IMG/VR virus record: IMGVR_UViG_3300042402_000779
Location: 1 to 57,337 of that record
DNA from: a virus
Strand: one strand, 5' to 3'
DNA length: 57,337 nucleotides
Part shown: positions 26,401 through 34,763 of the stretch, in pieces
Layout: each line of letters opens with the position of its first letter
How positions within the stretch are numbered: position 1 is the stretch's first letter
Notes under the pieces: model-generated
Seen by the model: the letters and a program-made list of their open reading frames with translations, nothing else
What the model was told of the DNA's origin: nothing
Databases searched by the model: none
Position numbers and translations under genes: made by a program

Positions 26401-26663
26401 AAAAATTTGTTAGTTCAATTGCTATTAGAACTGCTCTGATTAACGTATCAAACTTACCACGACCAAACTTTATTGCAATTGACGAAGGATTTGGGTCACT
26501 TGACACGGACAACTTTAATTCACTCTATTTATTATTTGATTACTTAAAGACACAATTTGATTTTATTATTACAATATCTCATATTGACAAGACGAGAGAC
26601 ATGGTAGACCAAATTATAGATATCAATAAAGTGAAGGGGTTTTCATCTATTAGATATTTATAA
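23493..26663 (+). CDS. gp47-gp46: fused SbcD-SbcC (gp47-gp46) recombination nuclease/ATPase
   Basis: 1056 residues in one frame. The N-terminal about 370 residues are an Mre11/SbcD nuclease: D21-I-H23, GD59VVHAK, GN94H95D96, LFHG and LGDIHVP. From about residue 385 an SbcC/Rad50 ATPase begins: Walker A APNASGK416ST, Q-loop region, coiled coil, zinc hook C728-E-H-C731, coiled coil back, signature LTSGMEKF and Walker B FIAID997E998GFGSLD. In T4 and related phages these are two genes (47 and 46). The complex processes DNA ends for recombination-dependent replication. An in-frame ATG at 24609, near the domain junction, could give a separate ATPase, but no strong ribosome site precedes it. Both functions are confident. 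Confidence 0.93.
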   Translation: MRKAKKLNITSPIGKIYHVADIHIRNLKRHAEYSVVFDRLYEYIKSTMNPNDIIVVAGDVVHAKTDMTPEVIEMTQKFLKSLADLLPTILIPGNHDANLNNPTRMDALQPIVNALDHSNLFYLRDTGVWQTLDGEYTFSHQSVFDEAKGFIPSSEIKDSTKIALFHGAVDKIQTEHGFEIENKNINAESFDGYDIVLLGDIHVPNNAVCGNKRIMYPGSLIMQNHSESLYPEHGLLVWDVESRTHEFVTIENDFGYVTIDVEDGVITNKPKLPTKSRMRLRVKDTKQSDLNGLVAELKKETKIEELTIQKIVSRNSQNGGQQITLQNVRDVAFQNKLIEDYLTTYDQISDDQLQIVKSINNDINAKLGSNHTMKNSIWTPVRFEFSNMFSYGPNNVIDFTNMKGAYGIFAPNASGKSTLWDALAFCIFDKCSRTSKAEDVMNYSKMSFECKFTFDVNGEEYVIERAAKKSPKRGTVKVDVDFYKLVNGVKESLNGEQRRDTNFIIRDYVGTYDDFVLTAMSTQSNNSGFIDKSQKERKELLAQFLDMDVFEDLYQVASEEIKELSALLKDYKNQDLPGQLADSQTTLTSITGSLTELQTKKDELESKQLDIQTQISDYIMTLKPVEDIEGLQSLETKLGQVVEKLEKHQEECNSIKIELDDVEEKRKMVSEKLIELDVDKLKEMDTEWQRWNTIESDIRIDQDRIDSEIKHKQKHLDGIGSLTFDDNCEHCIQNKNTPFAKQADTLQKEIRELALIGVTRLGELETAIENKEKYNVKDSLEKVSKLKDMDVKLSKLSYETSKNYDSCNSLLMTYSREIDTLIETIGRAKMQEKAVEFNAQVMMNVNSLKITQTEISSQIQDINNEIMSVYSDIKIAEKTIEMVNQSIGKLQHMEAKYDGYEYYLKCVKRDGVPYQLISEILPKLEIEINNILQPIVDFQILLNTDGKNINSYICYGDDKVWPLELTSGMEKFVSSIAIRTALINVSNLPRPNFIAIDEGFGSLDTDNFNSLYLLFDYLKTQFDFIITISHIDKTRDMVDQIIDINKVKGFSSIRYL

Positions 26664-26681
26664 GAAAGTTGGAGTTAATTA

Positions 26682-29600
26682 ATGGCTTTAGAACTCAAAG
26701 TAAAGAGTAAAGAGAACCTAAAAGATATAGACGTATACATCGAAGATACTTCCGTAGATTCGGCTGAATACTTTGCAATCGTGGATTTCCCCACCTATTT
26801 GGGTGAGGGAAAATCTTCTATTAAAGTTCGTGGTAACTCCAAGAATCTTGAAGACAATACTGAAATTGACATCGAGGTATTGGACCAATCGGGTCGACCT
26901 GTCTATTGGGAAATTTCTGATATCAAGGATGAAGATGAAACTCGATTGATATCAATTTGGGTTTATGCAAATAGAAACGACAAATATGATACGGCTCCTG
27001 GAGTTGGTGAAGTTATTTTTGTAGGAACTGCTGCAAATGTACCATCAAATTGGAATGGTCGTTCTAATATCAGATGGTCTCGTAAAGTCCCAATCAGAGT
27101 GGACTTACCATCCACATCAAGAATTGTATTTGATAGGACTTCATTACCAAAATGTACAATATCAGCATCAGTTGAAACTTTTGTAAATATACCATCAACG
27201 AGTGGTAGTTTAAATGCTGTAACAGCATCATCGCTTGTATACTACAAAAAATCAAATTGGGGTGACCAAATCTCAATAGAACGTGTTAGTGGTACGTCTT
27301 TCAATGGTGAAATGAAAAGCGGTTCAATCTATTTAGATTTTGGTACGACTACATTATTTCCGAGACTAACTGGCCAATCGCAACCAACTCGATTCACATC
27401 AAGTATTACTGATGTTTACTCTACGAACGTATTACGGATTCAATCACCAATAACTCAAAGTGATAATAGAAGTTCTAAATCAGTTCATACATACGACTAT
27501 TCAGATGGTGTGGTTTCTGCTAGTATTTCTTATTATTCAACCGCATCATATGTAGCAACTCAAAACCAAGTTTCCTTTGCTAATATCACATTAACAAATC
27601 TTGAACCATCGGTTGGTAGTGTTTATTCAATAAACACATTAATAAAATCAAAAGGGCTGTCTGGTGATTTCCAAATCATTGGAAGCACCAGAGTTCCATT
27701 AACAGGTAGTCAGTATTTTAGAGTTCCAATTCCAACCGAACATCTAAACGACCCAAAGACTGTTAAACTACAATTTTTAAATGTCAATGGTGATATATCA
27801 GATTATTCATTAATAGTAGATAATATTGTATTTCCTGGCGGTAACGTTTATATCGCAGGTAACCAATCTATAATCACAGGTTCATTTTATATTGGAAACA
27901 CAATTGGAAGTGGTATAGAACTTGCTGGAGTATCGAGTGGATTTTTACGTTCGGTTGGATATGAAGGACAAACATCAGCGTCACTTGGAATTGGACCTGG
28001 TGGGTTTATAATCTATAGTGGTAGTGGTGCTCTACAAGTTGGTGCTGATACACTTCAAGGTGTTGGTATGCAGTTGGTGGGGCCAAATGATAACGCTCAC
28101 TTAATATTCTCGACTGAAGATGGTGGTAGTCTTGATATTAAAGCTGAAAAATTCTTCATTGGTACAACCGGGTCACAATTCATAAGTGGGTCTGAAGGTA
28201 ATATTGAAATTAGTTCATCGTTATTTCACCTTGACCCTCAAAACAATTTATTGATAATTGGGGCTGATGCTGTAATCAACGCAAATTTATCGGTCAACCA
28301 ATTATTTACACCCGCCACAATTGGTGGTGCTCCATCGAATATAAACAACGCATCATCTTCAATAACTTCACAAGGTTTTGCCAAATTTGTATCAGCAAGT
28401 ATTGGTGGTTGGAGTGTAAACACTGGAAGTATTTTTAGTACAAACCTTGATATCAATTCAAGTGGTAAAATTCAAACACGAGATTTCGCAAGTGGAGTTA
28501 AGGGTTGGAAGATTGGTCAAGATGGTAAAGCCGAATTTGAAAACATATCAGTCAGAGGTACATTAAAAACAACAACCTTTGAGAAAGAATCAGTAAACGC
28601 TGTTGGTGGTCAATTATACATTGCTAACTCAACAACATTAAGTGGTTCGGCTGTAGTTACGGCTACAACCATATCATCATCGATAATTACTTCATCTACA
28701 AGTTTACCAAGTGGATTTGGTAACGAAATTGGTAAAGACTATGTTAACTATAGTGGTACTGATTATCTATTAGTATCAAAAACAGATTCAACTCATTTTA
28801 CAATTGGTACTCCAATATATGCTAATGCTGCTTTAGCTACCTTATATTACTCACAAAGTAATACAAATACAAGTATAACAGTAACTGCGTCTCGTCAAAT
28901 ACAGACATTGGTAAATACATATCTTCAAGCACAAACGGATTTAAAAAACGATTACTATGGTAATGAATCCGATTTTGAAGTAAATAACTATACAGCACAA
29001 TTACCATCATCAAACATACCCACGTCTTCGTTTGTCGGTAATTTGTTGGACTTGATTACGTCACCACCATCACCCATATTTCTCGATGGTGGTAGTCCGA
29101 GTGAAAATGCTCGTGGTAATATAACAACTATATCGGCCGGTGTTATTACGATAGCGTTTGACGCAGGATACACGTTTGACCCAAATGCTGCTCCAATAAG
29201 TACCGGTACAAAAATCGCTATATCGTATACGTCAGCTTCGTACTCTTCATCAATAACCTCATCAAATATAGTATCTACGTTGGGTGGGTCATTTCCTGTG
29301 TCAATAGCTGAGAAGGGTAGAATTACATTTGATGCTGGTGGCACTACACGAACATATCCTATTCTTGAAAGAATAAATGCTGCAAACATAAAAATTGATA
29401 CATCTTCAATTCAAGCACCATTACAAACAACTTACACTTCAAGTGTAATTATTTATTCAAGTTCTACAAATACATCTGCGACTATAACAGCCGGAAGCCA
29501 GAGTAATATTGATACGCTTTATACAACCATATCACCCTCGGCAAGTATTTTTGTTGTAGACAACGTTACGGGATTTGTTAATGGTGAAATTCTTGTTCTT

Positions 29601-31085
29601 AAAAAAGTAACGGATACTGGATTTGCTACTGAATACGTTTTAGTAAACACATCATCGAGATTAGACCCATCAAGTGGAACTGACTTTAAAGGATATCTAT
29701 ACGTTACTCGTTCATATGGTTATGGTATCACGGGAGATTCATCATCATTAGGTGATGCTCCTGCCATTTCACAATCATATGAGGCTGGTCAAGTTTTAGT
29801 ATCTACTGGTAAATTAAACACCGGGTTTATTCGTATAAATGCAAATCCAAATGACCAAGCTACCCCGTATATGGATATTGTGGAACGAACTGGTAGTGGA
29901 ATTTATGATGTTGAGTTAAAAGCACGTTTGGGTGACTTGAGTGGTTTGGCTGGAAGTAATATGGTATTTGGTAATCCAAATCCGGGATTTGGTCTTGCTA
30001 CTGATAATGTGTATCTTCAAGGTGGTATAACCGCTACGTTTGGTTCTATTGGTGGTTATGGTATTTCAACAAATACAATCAGTTCATCCAATGGAAATAT
30101 CATATTAAGAGACAATGGTCAGATTACAGCATCCGCTGCTTTGATTAGTGGTAGTGATGTTACAATTGCTGTTGATAACTTTGTATTGAACTCAACAAAC
30201 TTTAAAGTAAAATCCAATGGTGATATCACAGCATCAAATGCTTTACTGAATGGTGGACAAATTGGTGGGTTTAGATTAACCGATACTGCGATATCTTCAT
30301 CAAATGGATTATTATCTTTAAAATCAAATGGGCAAGTAACTGCATCAAATGCTTTATTGGATGGTGGTATTGTTGGTGGATTTGTTCTAAATCAAACGTC
30401 AATAAGTTCGTCCGCTAAACAAATATCAGGTTCATTTTCCACTCCAAATTTGGCATTAAAATCGAATGGACAAATTACAGGGTCAAACGTACTTATAGCT
30501 CGTGTTATTGAAGGTACTTACTACACGCTCATAGACACCACAAATGGTTTGGTCGATGCAAGAAATGTTGGTAGACAAATTGTAAGTGATTATCATGGTA
30601 TGACATTAGTAGGACAAGATACACCTGTGTATGTAAGTTCATCTGATTTGTATTTTCCAGTGCATATACTTCCTGGTGAAAATAAACTATTATGGGCGTT
30701 TACATTGTATGGTGCTAAAGGTGGAGCAAGTGCAGTAACACATGGCAGTCGAATAACAATATCAAAAGCAATCACAGGTTCATCTACAACTGATAGTTTA
30801 TTTGATACTTGGGAAAATGAAACGATACTTGGTACATATACAATAGCATCATCAGCAGCATTTCCTGAAAGAAGTTTTTCGGGAAATGTATATCCAACAG
30901 GAATGGAAATTCCATCAGACTTTCAAGGTAAGTATTGTTTGATAAAAGTTTTAGGTTATTCAAATGTATCAAGTGGTACGCCTGATGGGAATACTAAAAC
31001 TTATATACGAAATGTAACTTTAACCGCTACACGAGCATTCTCCGCCGTGTATAACGGATTTAATGAAGCCTCGTTGCCATCGTAA
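26682..31085 (+). CDS. large tail fiber protein with tandem fiber repeats
   Basis: 1467 residues, Ser/Thr/Gly/Asn-rich with few Cys. The N-terminal about 130 residues (ALELKVKSKENLKDIDVYIE-type, VYWEISDIKDED) likely attach to the baseplate. A glycan-binding-like beta domain sits around 160-390. A first shaft repeat starts near 570 (IGGWSVNTGSI ... GKIQT), and three close repeats follow at about 1122, 1193 and 1229, each of the form (I/V)GGxxxxxxxISSSxxxxxLxxNGQ(I/V)T(A/G)SxxL. The C-terminal 200 residues (VIEGTYYTLIDTTNGLVDAR onward) form the probable distal receptor-binding head. TTGGAGTTAATTA precedes the ATG. Fiber identity is well supported; the receptor is unknown. Confidence 0.8.
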   Translation: MALELKVKSKENLKDIDVYIEDTSVDSAEYFAIVDFPTYLGEGKSSIKVRGNSKNLEDNTEIDIEVLDQSGRPVYWEISDIKDEDETRLISIWVYANRNDKYDTAPGVGEVIFVGTAANVPSNWNGRSNIRWSRKVPIRVDLPSTSRIVFDRTSLPKCTISASVETFVNIPSTSGSLNAVTASSLVYYKKSNWGDQISIERVSGTSFNGEMKSGSIYLDFGTTTLFPRLTGQSQPTRFTSSITDVYSTNVLRIQSPITQSDNRSSKSVHTYDYSDGVVSASISYYSTASYVATQNQVSFANITLTNLEPSVGSVYSINTLIKSKGLSGDFQIIGSTRVPLTGSQYFRVPIPTEHLNDPKTVKLQFLNVNGDISDYSLIVDNIVFPGGNVYIAGNQSIITGSFYIGNTIGSGIELAGVSSGFLRSVGYEGQTSASLGIGPGGFIIYSGSGALQVGADTLQGVGMQLVGPNDNAHLIFSTEDGGSLDIKAEKFFIGTTGSQFISGSEGNIEISSSLFHLDPQNNLLIIGADAVINANLSVNQLFTPATIGGAPSNINNASSSITSQGFAKFVSASIGGWSVNTGSIFSTNLDINSSGKIQTRDFASGVKGWKIGQDGKAEFENISVRGTLKTTTFEKESVNAVGGQLYIANSTTLSGSAVVTATTISSSIITSSTSLPSGFGNEIGKDYVNYSGTDYLLVSKTDSTHFTIGTPIYANAALATLYYSQSNTNTSITVTASRQIQTLVNTYLQAQTDLKNDYYGNESDFEVNNYTAQLPSSNIPTSSFVGNLLDLITSPPSPIFLDGGSPSENARGNITTISAGVITIAFDAGYTFDPNAAPISTGTKIAISYTSASYSSSITSSNIVSTLGGSFPVSIAEKGRITFDAGGTTRTYPILERINAANIKIDTSSIQAPLQTTYTSSVIIYSSSTNTSATITAGSQSNIDTLYTTISPSASIFVVDNVTGFVNGEILVLKKVTDTGFATEYVLVNTSSRLDPSSGTDFKGYLYVTRSYGYGITGDSSSLGDAPAISQSYEAGQVLVSTGKLNTGFIRINANPNDQATPYMDIVERTGSGIYDVELKARLGDLSGLAGSNMVFGNPNPGFGLATDNVYLQGGITATFGSIGGYGISTNTISSSNGNIILRDNGQITASAALISGSDVTIAVDNFVLNSTNFKVKSNGDITASNALLNGGQIGGFRLTDTAISSSNGLLSLKSNGQVTASNALLDGGIVGGFVLNQTSISSSAKQISGSFSTPNLALKSNGQITGSNVLIARVIEGTYYTLIDTTNGLVDARNVGRQIVSDYHGMTLVGQDTPVYVSSSDLYFPVHILPGENKLLWAFTLYGAKGGASAVTHGSRITISKAITGSSTTDSLFDTWENETILGTYTIASSAAFPERSFSGNVYPTGMEIPSDFQGKYCLIKVLGYSNVSSGTPDGNTKTYIRNVTLTATRAFSAVYNGFNEASLPS

Positions 31086-31103
31086 ATATAAAGGAAATTT
31101 AAT

Positions 31104-31589
31104 ATGACAGAATTCGCTAAATCGGGAACATATTCGGCCGGACTTTATTCGAAGTTTTATGACACTAATATATTTGGAGCTGATACAAGCTGGACTTCAT
31201 ACACTCCAGAGTGGTCAAGTGCTGGAACACAACCATCAATTGGTAATGGTAGTAGAACTGGTAAATACAAAGTAATTGGTAAAACTTGTTTTGTGAGAGG
31301 TAATATAGTAATGGGTTCGACTACCACATTTGGTACGGGCGAGTGGTATGTGTCAATGCCACTTACAGCATCAAACGCTGATGCTATTTTGATGACTGCA
31401 CAATTATTAGATAATTTAAGTGCTTGGTACAATGCAACCATAAATGGTGCTCGTGCTGGGTTTAGTTATAAAACAGCAATACAATACCAAGCGACTGGTG
31501 GAACTGCTAATGATGTAAACGCAACTCAACCATTTACATGGGTAAGTGGTGATAGATTTCTTTGGAATGGTTCATATGAGATTGCATAG
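31104..31589 (+). CDS. small fiber-tip / receptor-binding protein
   Basis: 161 residues. The pattern W-x-x-YTPEWSSAGTQPSIGNG, then GKYKVIGKTCFVRGNIVMGS and GTGEWYVSMP, is that of the small trimeric C1q/TNF-like head domains found at fiber tips and in prophage tail proteins. It lies right after the large fiber gene with AAGGAAATTTAAT before its ATG, so it may cap that fiber or bind the receptor. The fold is inferred from the pattern, not demonstrated. Confidence 0.65.
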   Translation: MTEFAKSGTYSAGLYSKFYDTNIFGADTSWTSYTPEWSSAGTQPSIGNGSRTGKYKVIGKTCFVRGNIVMGSTTTFGTGEWYVSMPLTASNADAILMTAQLLDNLSAWYNATINGARAGFSYKTAIQYQATGGTANDVNATQPFTWVSGDRFLWNGSYEIA

Positions 31590-31602
31590 AATTATAAAAT
31601 AG

Positions 31603-31610
31603 ATACTTAT
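31603..31610 (+). promoter_or_regulatory. late-promoter-like box variant ATACTTAT, 4 nt from an ATG
   Basis: GATACTTATTATTATGG repeats the arrangement seen at 8568-8583, with the box ending 4 nt before the ATG at 31615. Confidence 0.4.
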
Positions 31611-31614
31611 TATT

Positions 31615-34077
31615 ATGGGAAATATAATTAAAGAATGGGTTAAGTCCGTAATCGTTGAAGCTAATATTAAACGAGAGGTTGTTGTTTATGCTGGTAGATT
31701 CCAACCATTTCACAATGGTCACTATGCAACATACTCACATCTTGTTAAAAAATTTGGTAAAGAAAATGTCTTTATAGGTACTTCAAATCAACAAGGTGGG
31801 CCGAGACATCCATTTAATTTCAAAGAGAAACGTGAGATAATGGTAAAGATGTTTAACATCCCATCATCACAAATTGTTCAAGTAAAAAATCCATATGCTC
31901 CGACTGAAGTCATTTCAAAATTTGACGAAAGTTCTACCGCTTTTATCACTGTAGTTGGTGAGAAAGATGAAGCAAGGTTAGGTGGTAAGTATTTTAAAAA
32001 ATACGATGGTAACCCTGAATTTGGATATAAAGAGCATGGATATGTTTATGTATCACCAAAACAACCAAATGCTATAAGCGGAACGGATGTTAGGAACTGG
32101 TTATCAGCGTCTGAAGATTCTCAAAGAAAAGCTGGATTTAAAAAAGCTTATCCAAAATTTGACCCTAAAATTTACAATCTGATTTCAACTCGATTATTAA
32201 AAGTGGAATCGATAATGGAAGAGTTCTTTAAAAGATTTGACATCAAGTCTTTGTTAGAAGGAGCTACATATGGAGCTGAAGCTGGTGAACCCGACACCAT
32301 GTTTGTTATGCCGGGAAAAACTCGAAAACTTGGAGTAAAAAATCCCGGTCAAAAGGATGATGTCTGGTTTGTAAATGGTGGTTACACTCAAATGCACTTT
32401 CCAAAAGCTGATGTTATCATTTCACCCGATGCTAAAGGTAGTTCTGATTACTATCAATATTCTTCCAAAAGAAATATTAGAAATAATACTGATTTAGAAA
32501 TACCACCCGTAAGTGATGATTTCACCACAGCCCAATCGGGAAGAAAAGAAGTTGATGTTCAAGATTTAAAAAAAGAACATGCGATTCGAATTGGGTATGA
32601 AATCATAGAATATTCCATTGGAAAATTACCCCTTACTGAAAACTCCACAAGTATAGCTTATAATTTAGGTATGGAATTTTTAAACTTTTTAGATGAGGAT
32701 ATTACTATTCCAATTAACATAGGTGACACTGTACTTGGTGGTAAATTTAAAAACAAAAGAGTAGTCGTAAAATCAATTGGTAAAAATGAAAAGGGTGATA
32801 TCACAATTAATGATAAACCACTTCTTAAATTCAGATTGATTGATAAACTTGACGAAGGTATGTTAATGGAAGGTGGTGCTTATGGACATATGGCTCACCC
32901 ATTTGATACTGAAATGAATCTCACGTTTGGTGATTTAAAACAAATCATTAGTGGTGCTTTAAATGGTGAGTTGGAACTTGCCAGAGAAAAAACCGATGGT
33001 CAAGCTCTTGCCATTTCATGGAGAGATGATAAGGGTGGGTTGATTGCTGCTAGAAATAAAGGACATCTTGCTAATCGTGGTGAGAAAGCTCTTGATATTA
33101 GTGGAGTTGCAAGTAAGTTCCAAGGTCGTGGTGGTCTTACCGATGCTTACAACTTTGCCATGAAAGATTTGACATCGGCTATTAAAAGTTTGTCAAAGGC
33201 TCAACGAGATAAGATATTTAAACAAGGTGCAAAGTTCATGAACCTTGAAGTAATATGGCCTACGTCCGTTAACGTAATCCCATATGGCCAACCTCTTTTG
33301 GTATTTCATAATACAACCGAATATGATGAGAGTGGTGTGGCTATTGGTGCTGAGCAAAGTGATGCTAAAGTATTGGCTGGTATGATTAAACAAGTTAATG
33401 CTGACGTTCAATCAAAATATACAATCCAAGGCCCACCTGTACAACAATTACCAAAGTCACAAAAACTTACATCATTAAAGTCAAAGTTTGAATCTCAACT
33501 TGGTAAGTTGCAAAAGCAATTCAATTTAAAAGATACGGATGGTGTAGCTGAATATCACCAGAGATGGTGGGAAAATTATGTTGATACAAAATCACCATCT
33601 ACAATTGACAACAAAACAAAAATGGGTCTTGTAAAACGATGGGCTTTCTACGACAAGTCATTCCGATTGGATAGTAAAAATATAACCGATTCTAAAGTAT
33701 TAGAATGGGCTCAAGGTGTCGACAAGAATGACCATGCTAAAATTGCAAAAGATAACATTAGACCATTTGAAGATATTTTCTTGGGTGTGGGTGCCGAGGT
33801 TCTTTCGTTTATGTCATCTGTATTGACCGTCAACCCCGATACAGCCGTTCGTAACATGAAAGACCGACTTGACCAAACAATCAAAGATGTTCAGAAATTA
33901 GGTGACCCTAAAAAGATTGCAAAATTAAGATTAGAATTAGAAAGACTTGCTGCTATTGGTGGTAAAGATAAGATTGTACCAAATGAGGGTATTGTCTTTG
34001 TTTATAAAGGAAACACTTACAAACTCACTGGCACATTTGCACCATTGAATCAGATACTTGGTCTTTTCTATGAATAA
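31615..34077 (+). CDS. NMNAT-like nucleotidyltransferase fused to a KxDG ligase-like domain
   Basis: 820 residues. Residues 20-195 are a cytidylyltransferase/NMNAT-type domain with GRFQPFH33NGH36 and the second motif ISGTDVR (154-160), followed by helices ending near 205. A linker region (about 205-420) contains a small SH3/KOW-like unit (IGDTVLGGKFKNKRVVVKSI). From about 430 a second catalytic domain starts: E-K459-T-D-G-Q as nucleotidyl-lysine motif I, FMNLEVIWP as motif III-like, EGIVFVYKG and YKLTG as motif IV/V-like. That order fits covalent nucleotidyltransferases (ATP or NAD ligases). The first domain would make NAD or a similar dinucleotide; the second would adenylylate or seal nucleic acid. 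[IL]-x-E|G sequences (LLEGATYGAE, LMEGGAYGHM) flank the parts. Motifs are seen; activities and coupling are inferred. Confidence 0.75.
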   Translation: MGNIIKEWVKSVIVEANIKREVVVYAGRFQPFHNGHYATYSHLVKKFGKENVFIGTSNQQGGPRHPFNFKEKREIMVKMFNIPSSQIVQVKNPYAPTEVISKFDESSTAFITVVGEKDEARLGGKYFKKYDGNPEFGYKEHGYVYVSPKQPNAISGTDVRNWLSASEDSQRKAGFKKAYPKFDPKIYNLISTRLLKVESIMEEFFKRFDIKSLLEGATYGAEAGEPDTMFVMPGKTRKLGVKNPGQKDDVWFVNGGYTQMHFPKADVIISPDAKGSSDYYQYSSKRNIRNNTDLEIPPVSDDFTTAQSGRKEVDVQDLKKEHAIRIGYEIIEYSIGKLPLTENSTSIAYNLGMEFLNFLDEDITIPINIGDTVLGGKFKNKRVVVKSIGKNEKGDITINDKPLLKFRLIDKLDEGMLMEGGAYGHMAHPFDTEMNLTFGDLKQIISGALNGELELAREKTDGQALAISWRDDKGGLIAARNKGHLANRGEKALDISGVASKFQGRGGLTDAYNFAMKDLTSAIKSLSKAQRDKIFKQGAKFMNLEVIWPTSVNVIPYGQPLLVFHNTTEYDESGVAIGAEQSDAKVLAGMIKQVNADVQSKYTIQGPPVQQLPKSQKLTSLKSKFESQLGKLQKQFNLKDTDGVAEYHQRWWENYVDTKSPSTIDNKTKMGLVKRWAFYDKSFRLDSKNITDSKVLEWAQGVDKNDHAKIAKDNIRPFEDIFLGVGAEVLSFMSSVLTVNPDTAVRNMKDRLDQTIKDVQKLGDPKKIAKLRLELERLAAIGGKDKIVPNEGIVFVYKGNTYKLTGTFAPLNQILGLFYE

Positions 34078-34083
34078 TTTTTT

Positions 34084-34091
34084 ATATTTAT
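34084..34091 (+). promoter_or_regulatory. late-promoter-like box ATATTTAT
   Basis: Exact box in TTTTTTATATTTATATAATG, 20 nt before the ATG at 34111, in a 33-nt gap. Confidence 0.5.
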
Positions 34092-34110
34092 ATAATGAAA
34101 CAAAAAAGTT

Positions 34111-34713
34111 ATGGCAAACGATAAATTAAAAAATGTAAAAGCGGTCAAAGAGATGTTGGCCGGAACTCACAAAACACAAACTCGTAAAAGTATTACATTT
34201 GGTGAAAGTGTTGACTATGTAAAACGTGAAGTTGGTGAACAATGGTCAGACGAAGAGGGTAATTTGTGGGAACAAAAAAAAGGTTACAAAGTTAAACTTG
34301 GTAAACTTTCAGATTTAAGAAATGAACTAAAAACATTTCCAAATTGTCCAAAAGAAACGTGCACTTGTAAAAAACCATCAAGAGCTGATGAGAAAATGAA
34401 AGCTTTTCATGGTATGTGTTTGGATTGTGTAATTGATATGGAACATCAGTTGCAAATTCAAGGTAAGTACGAAGAATACGAACGTGAGAAAATATTAAAC
34501 AATGCAAAAGCTTGGTTAAAACAAGCTGAAGTTGAAAAAGAAGTTTTAAAAGCCGGATTAAGAACTCAATATATAAATGAAGATGGTTCATTTGAAGATT
34601 GGTCTGGTGGTATGTCATTTGAGGAATTTGAAGCAAAGTTAGATTCCGATTTTGAAAAATTTAGAACCGAATTTATAGCAAAATTAGAAAACCCAACCGA
34701 AACTAACGTATAG
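34111..34713 (+). CDS. conserved phage protein with four-cysteine zinc-binding motif
   Basis: 200 residues. The N-terminus ANDKLKNVKAVKEMLAGTHK then TQTRKSITFGE is a pattern I associate with uncharacterised proteins of T4-like marine phages. Residues about 80-110 hold CPKETCTC ... GMCLDC, enough cysteines to bind one zinc. The rest is helical and charged. No catalytic residues are apparent. It may bind nucleic acid or a structural partner; position among virion and mosaic genes hints at a late function. Function unknown. Confidence 0.65.
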   Translation: MANDKLKNVKAVKEMLAGTHKTQTRKSITFGESVDYVKREVGEQWSDEEGNLWEQKKGYKVKLGKLSDLRNELKTFPNCPKETCTCKKPSRADEKMKAFHGMCLDCVIDMEHQLQIQGKYEEYEREKILNNAKAWLKQAEVEKEVLKAGLRTQYINEDGSFEDWSGGMSFEEFEAKLDSDFEKFRTEFIAKLENPTETNV

Positions 34714-34737
34714 AATACGAAAGTGTAATAAACTACC

Positions 34738-34745
34738 TATTTATT
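34738..34745 (+). promoter_or_regulatory. late-promoter-like box (C)TATTTATT
   Basis: CCTATTTATTTC, 18 nt before the ATG at 34764, followed by GAGGGAGACATATT. The C in front replaces the first A of the commoner box; the same variant occurs at 48557 and 52104. Confidence 0.45.
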
Positions 34746-34763
34746 TCTTGAGGGAGACATATT

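Noticed and set aside
24609-26663. A separate gp46/SbcC gene starting at the internal ATG
   Set aside because: The upstream frame is open without a break and no good ribosome site precedes 24609; I annotate a fusion and mention the internal start only as a possibility.
28988-29389. 133-codon open frame on the - strand within the large tail fiber gene
   Set aside because: The + strand frame is clearly coding across it; no promoter or ribosome site for the - strand was seen.
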